DNA of 64,000 nucleotides from Hyaloperonospora brassicae (Eukaryota > Oomycota > Peronosporomycetes > Peronosporales > Peronosporaceae), in contig CANTFL010001287.1 in the NCBI GenBank assembly GCA_947650285.1, positions 248,001 through 312,000 of the forward strand, given 5' to 3'. The notes beneath the pieces were generated by a model. It was not told where the DNA came from and ran no database searches. It saw only the letters and a list, made by a program, of their open reading frames with translations. The position numbers were made by a program, and so were the translations under genes. The number at the start of each line of letters is the position of its first letter. Positions within the stretch are counted from its first letter, which is position 1. Shown here in pieces: positions 11,973 through 21,901 of the stretch.

Positions 11973-12875
11973 ATGCCGCTTCGACCGACCATTGCGAGAT
12001 TTATCGACAGCCAGACGTCGTTGCCGCTAAACGCGACCGAGCTGCAAGGACCGTCGCGCCGTCTGCTCAAGGCGCGCCATCATGACATTGACAAAATGGA
12101 CATACAGACCAAGTCGCTGACTGCGACACTGCAGTCCAAAGCCATTAAATTTACTGTGTACAAGGTGCAGATCTGTAGTACCGCCCGCTTTGCCAATAGC
12201 GTCAAGTGGACGATCGTCAAGCGCTACTCGGAGTTCTTCAGCTTTCGTCACACTCTGCTCAAGCACATGGAGAAATGGGACCGGCAGTTTTGCGACGACG
12301 CGAGGCGGCTACTATGCAAGGAGCTGACGCTCGCGAAAGCGCTGTTGCTGCCGGCGCTGCAGATTCCGGAATTTCCTCGCAAACACCTGCGGTGCGACAC
12401 CGATATCATTGTCAGGGAACGGCGGAAGAAGCTGCAGCAGTTTGTGCGCGAGATGCTGGACGCGTACGCTGACATTTCAGTGTTTATCTACGACACCCAA
12501 TTGCGAAACACACGCACCGTCTCTAGTCTTAGCGAAGCTCTTCATATGCTCGAGGAATTTCTACAGTTTCCGCCGCAGCAAAAAGAGGTGAACCGTTGTC
12601 AAACTGCTGCTGTCTTGGCGCTGGAAGACGTCGGACCTGAAGACATTGCAAGCTCGATCGCGACGGACCACTCGTGCTGCATTTGCCTGCGCGAGTACGA
12701 CTGTAAAGAAGAAGCGTATGGGACTAGTGTAGATAGTATGGTAAAGCTTCCTTGCTCGCACCATTTCCACGAAGACTGTATCATCCACTGGTTCAACACT
12801 AGCACCACGTGCCCTTTGTGCCGAAAACTTGCATTCGCAGAAGTGCAGCGGTCGTTCGCAGTGCGGATCGAGTGA
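11973..12875 (+). CDS. PX domain and RING-H2 finger protein
   Basis: A 300-residue single-exon protein. Residues about 45-175 form a PX (phosphoinositide-binding) domain: KFTVYKVQI, the basic core IVKRYSEFFSFRHTLLKHM, a hydrophobic/proline turn (LPALQIPEFPRKH) and RRKKLQQFVREMLDAY. Residues about 235-285 form a RING-H2: CCICLREYDC, then LPCSHHFHEDCIIHWF and CPLCRK, giving C-x2-C ... C-x-H-x2-H-x2-C-x10-C-x2-C. Inferred role: a ubiquitin ligase tethered to phosphoinositide membranes such as endosomes. Start chosen because of the initiator element 47 bp upstream; the frame stays open 139 codons further up but through a homopolymer tract. No transmembrane segment. The exact substrate and orthologue are unknown. 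Confidence 0.85.
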   Translation: MPLRPTIARFIDSQTSLPLNATELQGPSRRLLKARHHDIDKMDIQTKSLTATLQSKAIKFTVYKVQICSTARFANSVKWTIVKRYSEFFSFRHTLLKHMEKWDRQFCDDARRLLCKELTLAKALLLPALQIPEFPRKHLRCDTDIIVRERRKKLQQFVREMLDAYADISVFIYDTQLRNTRTVSSLSEALHMLEEFLQFPPQQKEVNRCQTAAVLALEDVGPEDIASSIATDHSCCICLREYDCKEEAYGTSVDSMVKLPCSHHFHEDCIIHWFNTSTTCPLCRKLAFAEVQRSFAVRIE

Positions 12876-13786
12876 GTGGTCTCTGGCGCTAATCTTCGGT
12901 GTACATGCTCTTGTATAAGCATAGCCGTCCAGGCTTTGTTTCGAGCGTGTACAACTCGTCTGCTCGGACGACAGTCATTCTGTAGCGACGCAACCTCATC
13001 GGAAGGATACCCGTTAGTCATAGCTTAACGACAAACCATAACTGACGTAAAAGACGTAGTTGTAACCCATTAGTGTGACATCCGCTTCATCTCAGTTGTC
13101 AAACGCTGGACCAGACATGCCAGCTATGCGTTAGTGGTGCATTTGACCCGAAGGTGCACTCGTTGCACACTGTTTGCATCCCTCATAGCCTGCAGTTGTC
13201 TCCAGATCAGACCTTTGTTCTGCGCTCTGGATACACGTGGCGCTTCGGTACCAAGCGCCCGTGCTCAAGACGCGCAGTGCTGTCTCTTGCTGCACTCAAG
13301 CAGTATTGCCCGCTCAACAGATGCAACATCGAAAACACTACAGCATCAGCAGACAACCAGGCGTTCCTCCGTTTGCTCCCTATCAATGCGATGGTCTTTC
13401 CGTAGCTATAATTGTACTCGGAGCAGACTCGACAGAAGCGTATCTGCTTCGTTACAAAGGTCGACAAACAGTGGTTTGGCGGCGCATCAGCTTTCGGTCG
13501 TAGAAGAGGTGGCGTGTACATCGAAATGGCGGTCGGTGCACTATGGGGCACAAGACGTTTGTGCTTTATCGCATGTAGGGCGTGTGTTTGTTCGTCTCAA
13601 CTGGTACTCACATTATCAGAAGAGACTGACGATCTGCACAAATGCTCGTTCCATTGGTAGTTCATTCGATCGCTTAGGTACGATACCGACAGTCGGTGTG
13701 GTCCTGTAGCGGTCTTCACTCGAGACACGAAAGAGTCGGTCACCATGTTGAAGTTCAGACCATCACTCTTGCAGCAACCGGTGCGT
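12876..13786. other. Intergenic, one undecided open stretch
   Basis: Overlapping plus-strand frames at about 13237-13503 and 13134-13709 have protein-like patches (GLSVAIIVLGADSTEAYLL; GRVFVRLNWYSHYQKRL) but lie in different frames and I could not find convincing splice sites to join them. Could be a decayed or unrecognised small gene. Confidence 0.3.
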
Positions 13787-13800
13787 CCATTGCGCATTTG
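13786..13800 (+). promoter_or_regulatory. Oomycete-type initiator element
   Basis: TCCATTGCGCATTTG resembles the Inr consensus (CATT-YYN-CAWTTT) with about two mismatches and lies 38 bp upstream of the ATG at 13838. It supports that ATG as the start of the zinc-finger gene. Confidence 0.5.
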
Positions 13801-13837
13801 ACCAGTTGACTCGTCGGTCGCAAGCGACACGTGACCA

Positions 13838-14778
13838 ATGAGCGCGTTGCAGCGCGTTTCAATGACCTGCTGGCCGCTCGAGGTGTACGACTACGGGGCA
13901 AAGGCGATCACAGACGAGGCAGTGGGTGGCATCGATCTCCACGGAGGCGGCTGGATCCACTGCAAATGGTACTGTACGACTCACTGGTTGAAGAGAAGAC
14001 CACGAGCTCGAAGCTTCGGACGTGGACTAACATCGTACCCACTGTGTCTGTCTGTCTGTGTGCGCACGTACGTCTGGGCTTTCTCTGTAGGTGCAACACG
14101 ACGTTGAAGACGACCTCCTTCTCGCTTGGCAGCTGGACGACACATAAGAAGACAAAGACGCACGTCATCTGCGGGCAAAAGACCGTCGGGAGAGACCTCT
14201 TGCAGCCTCAAGTCATCAGCTGTTCGTCCCAGTCCTCTGCGCACAGCTCCATGTCCAGTACTATGGACACGCGGAAGCTCGTGTCGGGAAGCCACTTGCT
14301 ACTGGACCAGGACTCGCTCCTGTTGGTGCGTCGCCATCTCTACAAGAACAAACAGCACCAGTGGCGACTCGAGCGAGACGTCAATCATGTGATCAACGCA
14401 ATGACGAGCTTAGTCACTGATCAGCAGAGCGACTTGACGACGCTGCGGGACAAAATGAATGACATGGCACAGGAAATCCAACGACTAAGGAACGATCTCG
14501 AAACGCTTCGGCGGAAGCGAAGGCAGCAGCCGGCGCCGCCGCTGCAGCACAACGTGCGGGCACGACCGACCGAAATAGCCGCACCGACGTCGTACGTCAC
14601 TCCTCGTAGACTGAGCGCAAGTTACGGACGTGTTAGCCACGCTATCAAACACGAACCCAGAACCAGGCAGACGGTGCCCACTAGCAACAGCAAACGAAGC
14701 AAGAGGATGGCGATGATGGGCAGCTTGTCGGATATGGACGACTTCGAGAAACGCTTTCAACTCAAGGGACGCTGGTGA
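13838..14778 (+). CDS. Zinc-finger (C2H2/BED-like) coiled-coil protein, 2 exons
   Basis: Exons 13838-13968 and 14091-14778 with a 122-nt intron (donor GTACTG, acceptor TCTCTGTAG) give 272 residues. The splice joins HCKW to CNTTLK, creating C-x2-C-x16-H-x5-H (HCKWCNTTLK ... SWTTHKKTKTH), a BED/U1-like zinc finger; no single frame shows it, which supports the splice. Residues about 150-215 are predicted coiled coil (LTTLRDKMNDMAQEIQRL followed by RNDLETLRRKRRQQ). The tail is basic and Ser/Arg-rich and ends in a conserved-looking acidic patch (SLSDMDDFEKRF). Probably nucleic-acid binding; I do not recognise the orthologue. It is convergent with the RMND5-like gene, 98 bp apart. Confidence 0.65.
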
Positions 14779-14876
14779 TCAATGCAGAAACGCACGGGAC
14801 GCTGGAGATATCAATGCAGTTATCAAGCGTTCACGACCCTGGCATACCACTTACTCATCGCATGAGTGACGTGGTC

Positions 14877-16759
14877 TTAGAAAAACAGTGTACGCGTTTC
14901 ACTTTCCGTTTGTTCGACGGGGCAAGTAGGACACTTGAATCGTCTGCACGTTGTACAAAACAACGAGCAAGCACACAACGCACACACACACAGACGGTAT
15001 GAGGTCCACGCAAGGTCACGATCGTAGCTGTCCCTTTACGTCAACAGCACGAACCGAGTCTTGTGGAAGGAGAACCGATTGACACAGGAGCGGCAAATCA
15101 CATGGCCACATTTCAACAGCATTGGTGGGTTCTCGGAAGTGCTTTCCTCCTTGGACACGGGACACGAAAACACGCTGTGAAACCGCAGCTCTTTTGCAAC
15201 AGGGATCTCCACCTGACAAAGAACAAGGAGCCCGTCAGGTAAGTCTCTCCTCCTCTCTCATTCTACAACACGAACGACAGCGTGTATCGCTCTCTACATC
15301 CAGCCCCACTTACAGGAAGTTCCTCCATGCTGTCCCAGTCAGCCAACTTACTACCCATCACCGACACAAGCTTTCGCATCGCGGGCAGTGCGGATACACC
15401 AGCGGACAAGCTGTATGCTCACGCTTAGAACTTCGTAGCTTCCACGATGACCAAAGCACGTACCATGTTTCGAGGTAAGACCGGTGCGGAACACGACGAA
15501 GGCGGCAACATGCTTGGATCACGGCATCGTTAATCTCCGTCCAGCGACTATCGCTAAACAGATTTCGATACGGCGATTCGTCGAGTTTTCCCTTGTAGAG
15601 CAAGCAGCTCATCAACACGCCCACCTCTAGACACAAACAACATGCATCACATCAACGACACACGTGCGAAGCAGTGACCAGGTGAGTTCATGCTTACCTT
15701 CGGCATGTGTCTGATGAAACAACGAAAGTTCTCTGTTGGCGAAGCCAACTGCATCCATCATATCCGGCGAAGTTTCGAGGATATCGACGTACTTGAGTCG
15801 CACCAACTGGAACTCGATGTCGATGTCCATCAGCCTTAGTGCCTTCCGATTCTGCCGTGCCCACCTAAAGCACCGTCACGCACAACAAGTGAGAGCTTCG
15901 TCATACAGAATGATGTTGCACGCAGCAAACGCGTACTCGAGTGCCGGCTGCACGTCATGCATTGTTATTGCTTTCAAGATACGATGCAGCTCGACATAGC
16001 AGTCCCTGTATGCTGGCAGTAGCTCGAGTTTTGCCTCCTGCAAACGGCAAAGAAATCAGAGCTTTCGAAACGACGGCCAGACAAAATCCTCTTTGCAGGT
16101 ATACACGGCTACCTTGCACAAGACATCCGCCGCATTGATTTGACCGTCTTGATACAAATGCTCTGCAACAAGACGAGACACTAGTTTCTCGTCAAAGTCT
16201 TGCGTGCGACACACCTTGGCAATATCTGTACAGAGGTTCTACATCCGAAGAAGCACAGCCACCAAGTCAGTGTTGACTCTCGCCGCGTGCTCTTTGGAAC
16301 ACTATGCACCTTGTCAATGTGCTTGGAATACTTAGACAGCAGCACGTGCATCGACTTGAGCTCACTCGCGACGTTCTTGTCAACATTCAGTCGCTGCACC
16401 CGTTCAACAAAGTCCCTGATGATCGACTCCGTCTCATTATTCTGCAACCCAATGGTCTCCGCGTCTTTTGATTCGAGATCGGACTTCTCCAGAGCGCGCG
16501 ACCTCTCGGCACTAGTGCTGTCGCTCGTTTGAGTCACTTCATTCTGTGTCAATTCACGACAGTCAGTTGTTCTTACGGGCGGCGAACCCGACGGCCGGTA
16601 ATTGTTCTTCTTGCGGTACACCTCCTCCTGCCGCTTCATAAGCCGCTGCTTGGTCTTCTCCACGTGTGTCAGGAGCTCGTCCAGGTGGCGGTCGATCTGG
16701 TCGGCACTGAGCCGCTGCTTCTTCAGCACGCGCTGTCCTTCGTCCTCTACTGTCTCCAT
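14877..16759 (-). CDS. RMND5: RMND5/GID2-type E3 ubiquitin ligase subunit (8 exons)
   Basis: Catalytic RING subunit of the GID/CTLH ubiquitin ligase. Exons on the minus strand: 16759-16310, 16238-16113, 16037-15937, 15864-15698, 15626-15464, 15410-15314, 15212-15055 and 14943-14877; all phases close to a 442-residue protein. Recognisable parts in order: N-terminal coiled region (METVEDEGQRVLKKQRL), YSKHIDKNL at a splice junction, CTLH segment (EHLYQDGQINAADVLCK), CRA segment (PALEWARQNRKALRLMD, DESPYRNLFSDSRW, SAGVSALPAM) and the RMND5 RING (FHSVFSCPVSKEES, MLLKCGHVICRSCVNRF, RRFKCPTCPVEQ). Human RMND5A has 391 residues. Introns are 53-120 nt. Splice sites were set by eye from homology; the 53-nt intron at 15411-15463 is the least certain. 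Starts head to head with the IPK1-like gene, 607 bp away. Confidence 0.85.
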
Positions 16760-17366
16760 CGCTGCAGGCGTACGGGTTACGCGTGACGCTTTTTTAGAGC
16801 AAATCAGATTTAGAAATGCGAGCAAATAACTTCAATGTGAGAGAGTGGGTCTCTGATACGGGGAGGTCGACGGAGTGGTACCTTCGTAAGCGTCTGCCAC
16901 GTGATCAGTTTGAACGGGGCTAGACGGTCAAAGCGAAGTAATCTATCTCGCTAACGACGTGCTGGTTGCAACAAACTCCAGGTGGTTACGAGAACCGGTA
17001 GTTAACCTGTCGTCGACATCAAGTGCTCCAAAGTTGCTGTGCGAGCTGAAAGGCATTGGTTTTGGCCATGCCATGTTGAGGCTGTTAAGAGCAGTTTCTA
17101 ACGAGGGCTGTTGCAACGAATGGCCTGTGGTTTTGGGTCCACCCTCCACGACTGCACCACCTGGCAGAATATTCCGACGCAGAAGAAACACGTGCCACTT
17201 CACGCCTTCCTCGTTTTTACAACCAACGGGTGGCTTGACCACTCCTAATTAGCGGCGCTCGCATTGTCTTCGAACCCCTCCGATTCGACACTGCGCACTC
17301 GGATTTACGCCGCATCGACCGCGCGCGTCCGTTTTCCTCACTTTCTAACCGCCGGCCGCCGCCGCT
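16760..17366. promoter_or_regulatory. Shared intergenic region between divergent genes
   Basis: This 607-bp interval separates the start codons of the minus-strand RMND5-like gene and the plus-strand inositol-phosphate kinase gene, so it must hold both promoters. TCACTTTCTAAC at 17338-17349 is a partial match to the oomycete initiator, 18 bp before the kinase ATG. No other gene is visible. Confidence 0.4.
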
Positions 17367-19524
17367 ATGTTCCTCTTGAAGCCACCGGCGTCGCCTCTCG
17401 TCGCGGCCTCTGATCCGCCTCAGCGACGCGTGCGCCTGAGCGCTCCCGAGTGGAAGTACGTCGCCGAAGGAGGTGCGAACGTTCTGTTCCGTCATCGACC
17501 GACCGACAAATCGCTCGCGTCTCGTGCGGTGGCAAAGGAGTTCAAAGGCAAATTGCTGCGCGTGAAGAAATGTGACGTTGTGCCGCCAAAAAGTAGCAGC
17601 AACAGCAGCAGCAACAAAAGTAGCAGCAACAAGACGTAACAGCAGCAGCAGCAGCAGCAGTGACCAGGCAAGTGCAGGTTTCGGCAGTGAGAAGCCGTAT
17701 GTACCCCATTACCCGGACCCCCGTCAGGTGCTAAACTATGCGACCCACGAGATTATGCCGTTCCTCGAGCAGCAGCTGCAGCGCCGCGCCACTCGTCTGA
17801 ACGCGCGAGTGAATTCGTACTTACAGGTGGCTGAGCTCGTGACAGTCGATCGCGGGTTCTTACAGGCTCTGAACGTCGAGTTACTGGCGCTGGAGCACCG
17901 ACCGGAGCACCGACGGCAGAGTCAAATTGACGTGTCGCTGCAGTGTGTGATGGTGTTACCGGACGTGACGCTGCCACCGCCTACCGACGAGTCAACGCCC
18001 TATATCTTTCAGTCCACGAGGAGTTTGCTGGAAGCTGAAGCACGGGATGCAGAAGAGACGGACGAGCGTCAGGTCTCGGACGAAGAACTGTGGGAAGTGA
18101 CGTCGGATACGGAGCAGGAAGAAGGAGAGCAATGGCACGAGATTGACGGCGACATTGGGACAAGAAATCAGCACAAGGAATCAGGTTCTAGCAGCACAAA
18201 CAAGAGCGTCACTTTGGATCAAGGAGACCAAGACAAGACCGAAGTGGTGCAGCATGAGCCGCCGACTAGTGCATCGAACTGCGTCGGTGGTCTGGAGCGC
18301 GGGAGGGGACCACACGCTCTCAATCGTGCGCACAGCTCCTCGTTCCGTGCTGGCAATGTCTTTGATTGCTGCTTTCGCAACATTTGCGTGGAGCTCAAGC
18401 CCAAGATCGGCTTCAAGCCAAAGTGTCAACTGGTGGGTCCAACAAAGGCACGCGTGTGCCGCTTTTGCATGCACCAGTACTACAAGAAGCGCACCGGTAA
18501 AGTGGAAGAGGTCAGCCGGTATTGTCCGTTGGATTTATTCTCACGGGATTCGAGTAGGAAGCGGCGAGCGTTGCGAGATTTGCAGCGGACGCCTCAGAAT
18601 AACTTCAAGGTGTTTGTGCGCTCGGCGGAAGATGAGGTTGTGAACGTCATCACTGGGTTGAATGCTGATGCGCTCCCTAAAGGCGCAGCTCAGTCGCGAT
18701 ACTCGTATTGCCAACGGAAGCAAATGGGCTTCCGCCACTCGTGCCAGTCGATCGGCGCTGAGCACGACATGGCTTTTGACGAAACGTTCGAGCATGAGCG
18801 TGATCACGCACAACTGATGCCCGAAGTGGTTGAGCTGATCACACAGGTGCTACAGGACCTGTCCATTTTAGACGATCTGAAGCAGATGCAGTTGCTGGAC
18901 CACATTTCAGTCGACGGCATGTGGCACCTCCAGCTATTGCTGCGGAGACTCGACGAAGAGAAGCAGCGCGAGCAAGAGACGTCGTGTGAAGACACGACTG
19001 TAGGTCACCTGGTAGCTGCAATACGGCAGCGGTGTAGCTTTCCTACCGACGAGGACGTTGATCACAAGGGTAGTCTTGCACGCGGGCTGGCGTTCTTGCG
19101 TGTTGCACTGCACCGTGTGCCCGAGCTGGATGTCCTACGAGATGTCAAGTCGTGGGAGACATTACGTCTCCAGCAGTTTCACGACTTGTACTCGGAGCTG
19201 GAGAAACGATTCCAGGTCGCGACAACGCTGAAGGACTGCTCGCTGCTGTTGTGTTTGCGCCGCTCACCCGGTGACGACGCCGATCGAGAGGGTGACTCCG
19301 CACCAGCAAACACACGGCCTCGTTTCCAGCATCTGATGGAGTTTGAACACCACGTGCGCTTTCGCAATTTGGCCTTCGACTGCGTCGTGGCGATCGTGGA
19401 CCTGGACGTCAAGTCGCACAAGTCGGTGGAAGACTATTACCGATTGGACGAGAAGATTGCGTTGAATTTCCACCGCGAGTTTGGCGACAGTGGCGTAGCG
19501 CAGGCGCTATGCCGGGAAGAATGA
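17367..19524 (+). CDS. IPK1: Inositol-pentakisphosphate 2-kinase (2 exons)
   Basis: Makes phytate (InsP6) by phosphorylating the 2-position of InsP5. Exons 17367-17635 and 17688-19524 give 701 residues; the 52-nt intron (GTAACA ... CGGCAG) is the best phase-compatible choice, but a donor at 17593 with acceptor at 17677 is also possible. N-lobe: [17 protein letters not shown] glycine-rich loop and GKLLRVKK. C-lobe family blocks: [45 protein letters not shown], and near the end [20 protein letters not shown]. About 90 acidic, Ser/Glu-rich residues (codons for 18040-18300) and long inserts make it larger than human IPPK (491). CAG-type triplet repeats sit at the exon 1/intron border. Confidence 0.9.
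17591..17660 (+). repeat. AGC/CAG triplet repeat across exon-intron border
   Basis: Imperfect AGC/AAC triplets at the end of IPK1 exon 1 (coding Ser/Asn) continue as an uninterrupted CAG run at 17640-17660 inside the proposed intron. A repeat of this kind is prone to length change and lies where the splice choice is ambiguous. Confidence 0.8.
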
Positions 19525-19753
19525 GCGGTTGGTCTCTTTGTCCACTGGACCGACTCGTCTGTCGTCGCGTACAGGCGCGTGGACAGATTTGACGCACGTG
19601 GGCGTTGGATCTGCCGCCTCCTTCTTGACTGACTGACTGGGCGCTGGACGTCGAGGGATTCGTTGTTTCGCCTGTTCGGGTAACGAACGGACTCACGCGC
19701 GCGCTTTGGTTTGTGTACCCGCTAGAAAGTCGTCGATAACTCACTGCCACTGC

Positions 19754-19835
19754 CAACAGCAACAACAACAACAACAACAACAACAATAACACACACCCCA
19801 CCAACAACAATAACACACCCCCCACTACCAACGAC
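19754..19835 (+). repeat. CAA-type microsatellite
   Basis: About nine nearly perfect CAA units followed by interrupted CAACAATAACAC blocks, in the intergenic stretch 19525-20016 that otherwise holds no recognised gene. Confidence 0.9.
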
Positions 19836-19970
19836 AATTACATGCCATGAGTTCATTAGGTGTGCGAGGTCTTTTTCAGCCCCACACGAGGAGCTAATGA
19901 TCTCCACACGCATCGAGTCGCGACTTACACAGACCGATCGACAGTGCAGCACGTCGACTCTTCGAGTCCC

Positions 19971-20025
19971 ACTCACTCACTCACTCACTCACTCACTCAC
20001 TCACTCGTTCACTCATTCACTCATT
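19971..20025 (+). repeat. ACTC tetranucleotide microsatellite
   Basis: About nine ACTC units, then degenerate CATTCACTC units. Its right edge overlaps the stop codon of the selenoprotein-S-like gene read on the minus strand (GAG TGA). Confidence 0.9.
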
Positions 20026-20578
20026 GCCCACTGTGTTGCTGCTCCCTCCGCCTGCTCTGCTGCCTCCCAATCGCTTCTTCATCTTCAGCTGCTGCTGCTG
20101 CTGCTGCGTCACTTTGATCGACTGGGCCTGAAACTCCTGTTGCTGCTTGTCGCGAACGTGTGCCGCCGCTTGCTGGAGAACAGCCACGCGCGTCGGGTCT
20201 GCTCGGGAATGATGCACACATCTCACCGCCAGTCAGCGAAAGGGCACGTGAGTAACGAAACTGGTCGAAACGCTGTAGCGTTCGAATCGAACGGACTCAT
20301 TCCACCCCCCGCGCACGCACGCACGCACACGGCCATTGCGTGGGCTCGAGGAGCGACGCACTGACCTTACGACGCGTTCGGGCGACCGAACACAACGTAT
20401 GGACACGAAGTATGGACCTACCGGTGGCAGCAGCAAAAGTGCGTCGAAGGTGGCGCTGCGCCGCGTATTCGCGATAGCGTTTGCGAAGTACGTGAACGAG
20501 TAGCACAGCACACAGGAGCGCCCAGCCGTGACTTTCCAGCGCCTGTTGCACGTATAGCCAGAGCGGTCGATGAAGCAT
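20017..20578 (-). CDS. SELENOS: Selenoprotein S (VIMP)-like ER membrane protein without Sec (2 exons)
   Basis: Exons 20578-20422 and 20198-20017 on the minus strand (donor GTAGGT, acceptor GAGCAG) join in phase to a 112-residue protein. It has a short lumenal/N-terminal part, one membrane segment (WALLCAVLLVHVL) followed by a basic flank (RKRYREYAAQRHLRR), then a helical Gln-rich arm (DPTRVAVLQQAAAHVRDK, EFQAQSIKVTQQQQQQ) and a Gly/Ser-rich tail (LGGSRAGGGSSN). This order matches selenoprotein S, which bridges Derlin and p97 in ER-associated degradation. No UGA that could encode Sec lies in the tail: the frame ends at TGA after VGNE and there is no obvious downstream continuation. Shorter than human SELENOS (189). 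Assignment rests on architecture and a short motif match. Confidence 0.6.
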
Positions 20579-20765
20579 CGGCGCGAGGTCGTGTGGCCGC
20601 GTGGGAGTCTCTCGAAGATCCCCCAGAGTGGTGTTCACCTGACCCCTCTTGTCTGAAAAGTATACTCGAAGCAAGACAAGTTGGTGCTGCTGAACCGTTT
20701 GGAGGAGGATGTGGCACAGCCAGCCAGCCAGACGATCTCGAATCCACGGATAGAATCCACGGATA

Positions 20766-20855
20766 CGGCGGCAGTAGTAGGAGATACAAAGGCAGTAGTA
20801 GGAGATACAACGGAAGGAGAGGTAGATACGTGGGCAGTAGTAGTAGATACGTAAA
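20766..20855 (+). repeat. Imperfect 21-bp tandem repeat
   Basis: About four units resembling GGCAGTAGTAGGAGATACAA, between the divergent starts of the selenoprotein-S-like gene (minus) and the membrane protein gene at 21029 (plus). No coding role is apparent. Confidence 0.75.
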
Positions 20856-21028
20856 GAGGTGCGTACATGGACAGTGAGTGAGCCACTTGCGGCTGATTTC
20901 TAGACTGCCTCACTTGCTGCCCGTGTTCCGGCGCTTTCGGGCCACTCGACGTCCACGGCCTCGTCACGAGGTGCCATATATTTGACGCACGACCCGCACG
21001 AGATGCAACACTTTTTTTTCTCGGCTCG

Positions 21029-21901
21029 ATGGCGACTTTGGTGCTCGTTCCGTTGGCTTTAGTGCTACTGCTCAGCGTCGTCTGCTTTGCGCTGTTGCGC
21101 AGCAGGTTACGATCACGCGCGACGCGCACGAGTCGTCTCGGAAAGCACTGCAACGAGGACGCGCACGTGTGGACGAGCAGCGACTCTCTAGGGCCGAAAC
21201 TGCAGGCAGAAACGTCTGGGACACGCGGCCCAGTCGCCACGGGCAAATCCCGTCCCCTGTGTCTGACAGGCGACTGCGCTTTGCACGTTGTTGTTGGGGT
21301 CATTTTCCAACGTGGGCTCGAAGTCGTACACTACGTGACGGCAGTGCCATTGCTCATGGTGAACCAGCTCGACCGCCAGTTGTTCTGCATGACGAGCGTG
21401 GACGCGAGGACCGCGCGGCTCCGAGCGGACCAGAAGAACGCCGAGTTGCTGAGCGGACACGAGGGCGACAGGTTTCCAGGACTGTCGACGTGGAGCGACG
21501 ACGAAGCGCCGGAAGAAGAGCTGAGCGGCTCGTCTTCGGACGGAGAGAACAGCGACGTGGGGGAGGCGATGCGCGCCGAAGACGTCGTACCGGAGACGAT
21601 CACGGCCCCGTCACCACATCTCTTTTTCGACGGACTCGAGTTCTACTTGGCCGTGAGTCAGGTGCGCGAGCGCACGGTCCGGTCGATCGTGACGCTCGGG
21701 GTGGCCAAAACGCTGACAACGCTGCGCGAACAGCAGCAAAACGAGTCGATCGCTGTCATTGAGCAGCAGTACCCCGACTTTACGTGTCTATTGACGGGCG
21801 ACCAGAGCACTTCGGTTCGGCAGCCCGGGGAGACAGGCCGTCGTCCCATGGACTTGCGCACGGCGTTGCAACTCTCGTGGCACGAGGTCACTTCATTATA
21901 A
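21029..21901 (+). CDS. Unrecognised membrane-anchored acidic protein
   Basis: A 290-residue ATG-started open frame. The N-terminus is a strong hydrophobic signal anchor (LVLVPLALVLLLSVVCFALL) followed by an Arg-rich flank (RSRLRSRATRTSR), predicting a type with cytosolic C-terminus. A middle region is folded-looking (CALHVVVGVIFQRGLEVVHY); residues about 150-190 are acidic and Ser-rich (EEELSGSSSDGENSDVGE), and the rest is mixed. I do not recognise the family. No intron is needed. Base composition is GC-rich like the neighbouring genes. Confidence 0.6.
   Translation: MATLVLVPLALVLLLSVVCFALLRSRLRSRATRTSRLGKHCNEDAHVWTSSDSLGPKLQAETSGTRGPVATGKSRPLCLTGDCALHVVVGVIFQRGLEVVHYVTAVPLLMVNQLDRQLFCMTSVDARTARLRADQKNAELLSGHEGDRFPGLSTWSDDEAPEEELSGSSSDGENSDVGEAMRAEDVVPETITAPSPHLFFDGLEFYLAVSQVRERTVRSIVTLGVAKTLTTLREQQQNESIAVIEQQYPDFTCLLTGDQSTSVRQPGETGRRPMDLRTALQLSWHEVTSL

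Noticed and set aside
13831..14778. Single-frame reading of the zinc-finger gene from 13831
   Set aside because: It starts with GTG and translates the intron; the spliced reading gives an ATG, an initiator element upstream and an intact zinc finger.
17967..18340. Frame changes within IPK1 as a possible pseudogene
   Set aside because: The main frame stays open to 19524 with all family blocks in order; the acidic stretch is an insert, not damage.
20042..20200. TGA of the selenoprotein-S-like gene as a selenocysteine codon
   Set aside because: The TGA lies at the edge of an ACTC microsatellite and the sequence beyond it is low-complexity; no SECIS-like fold was recognised.
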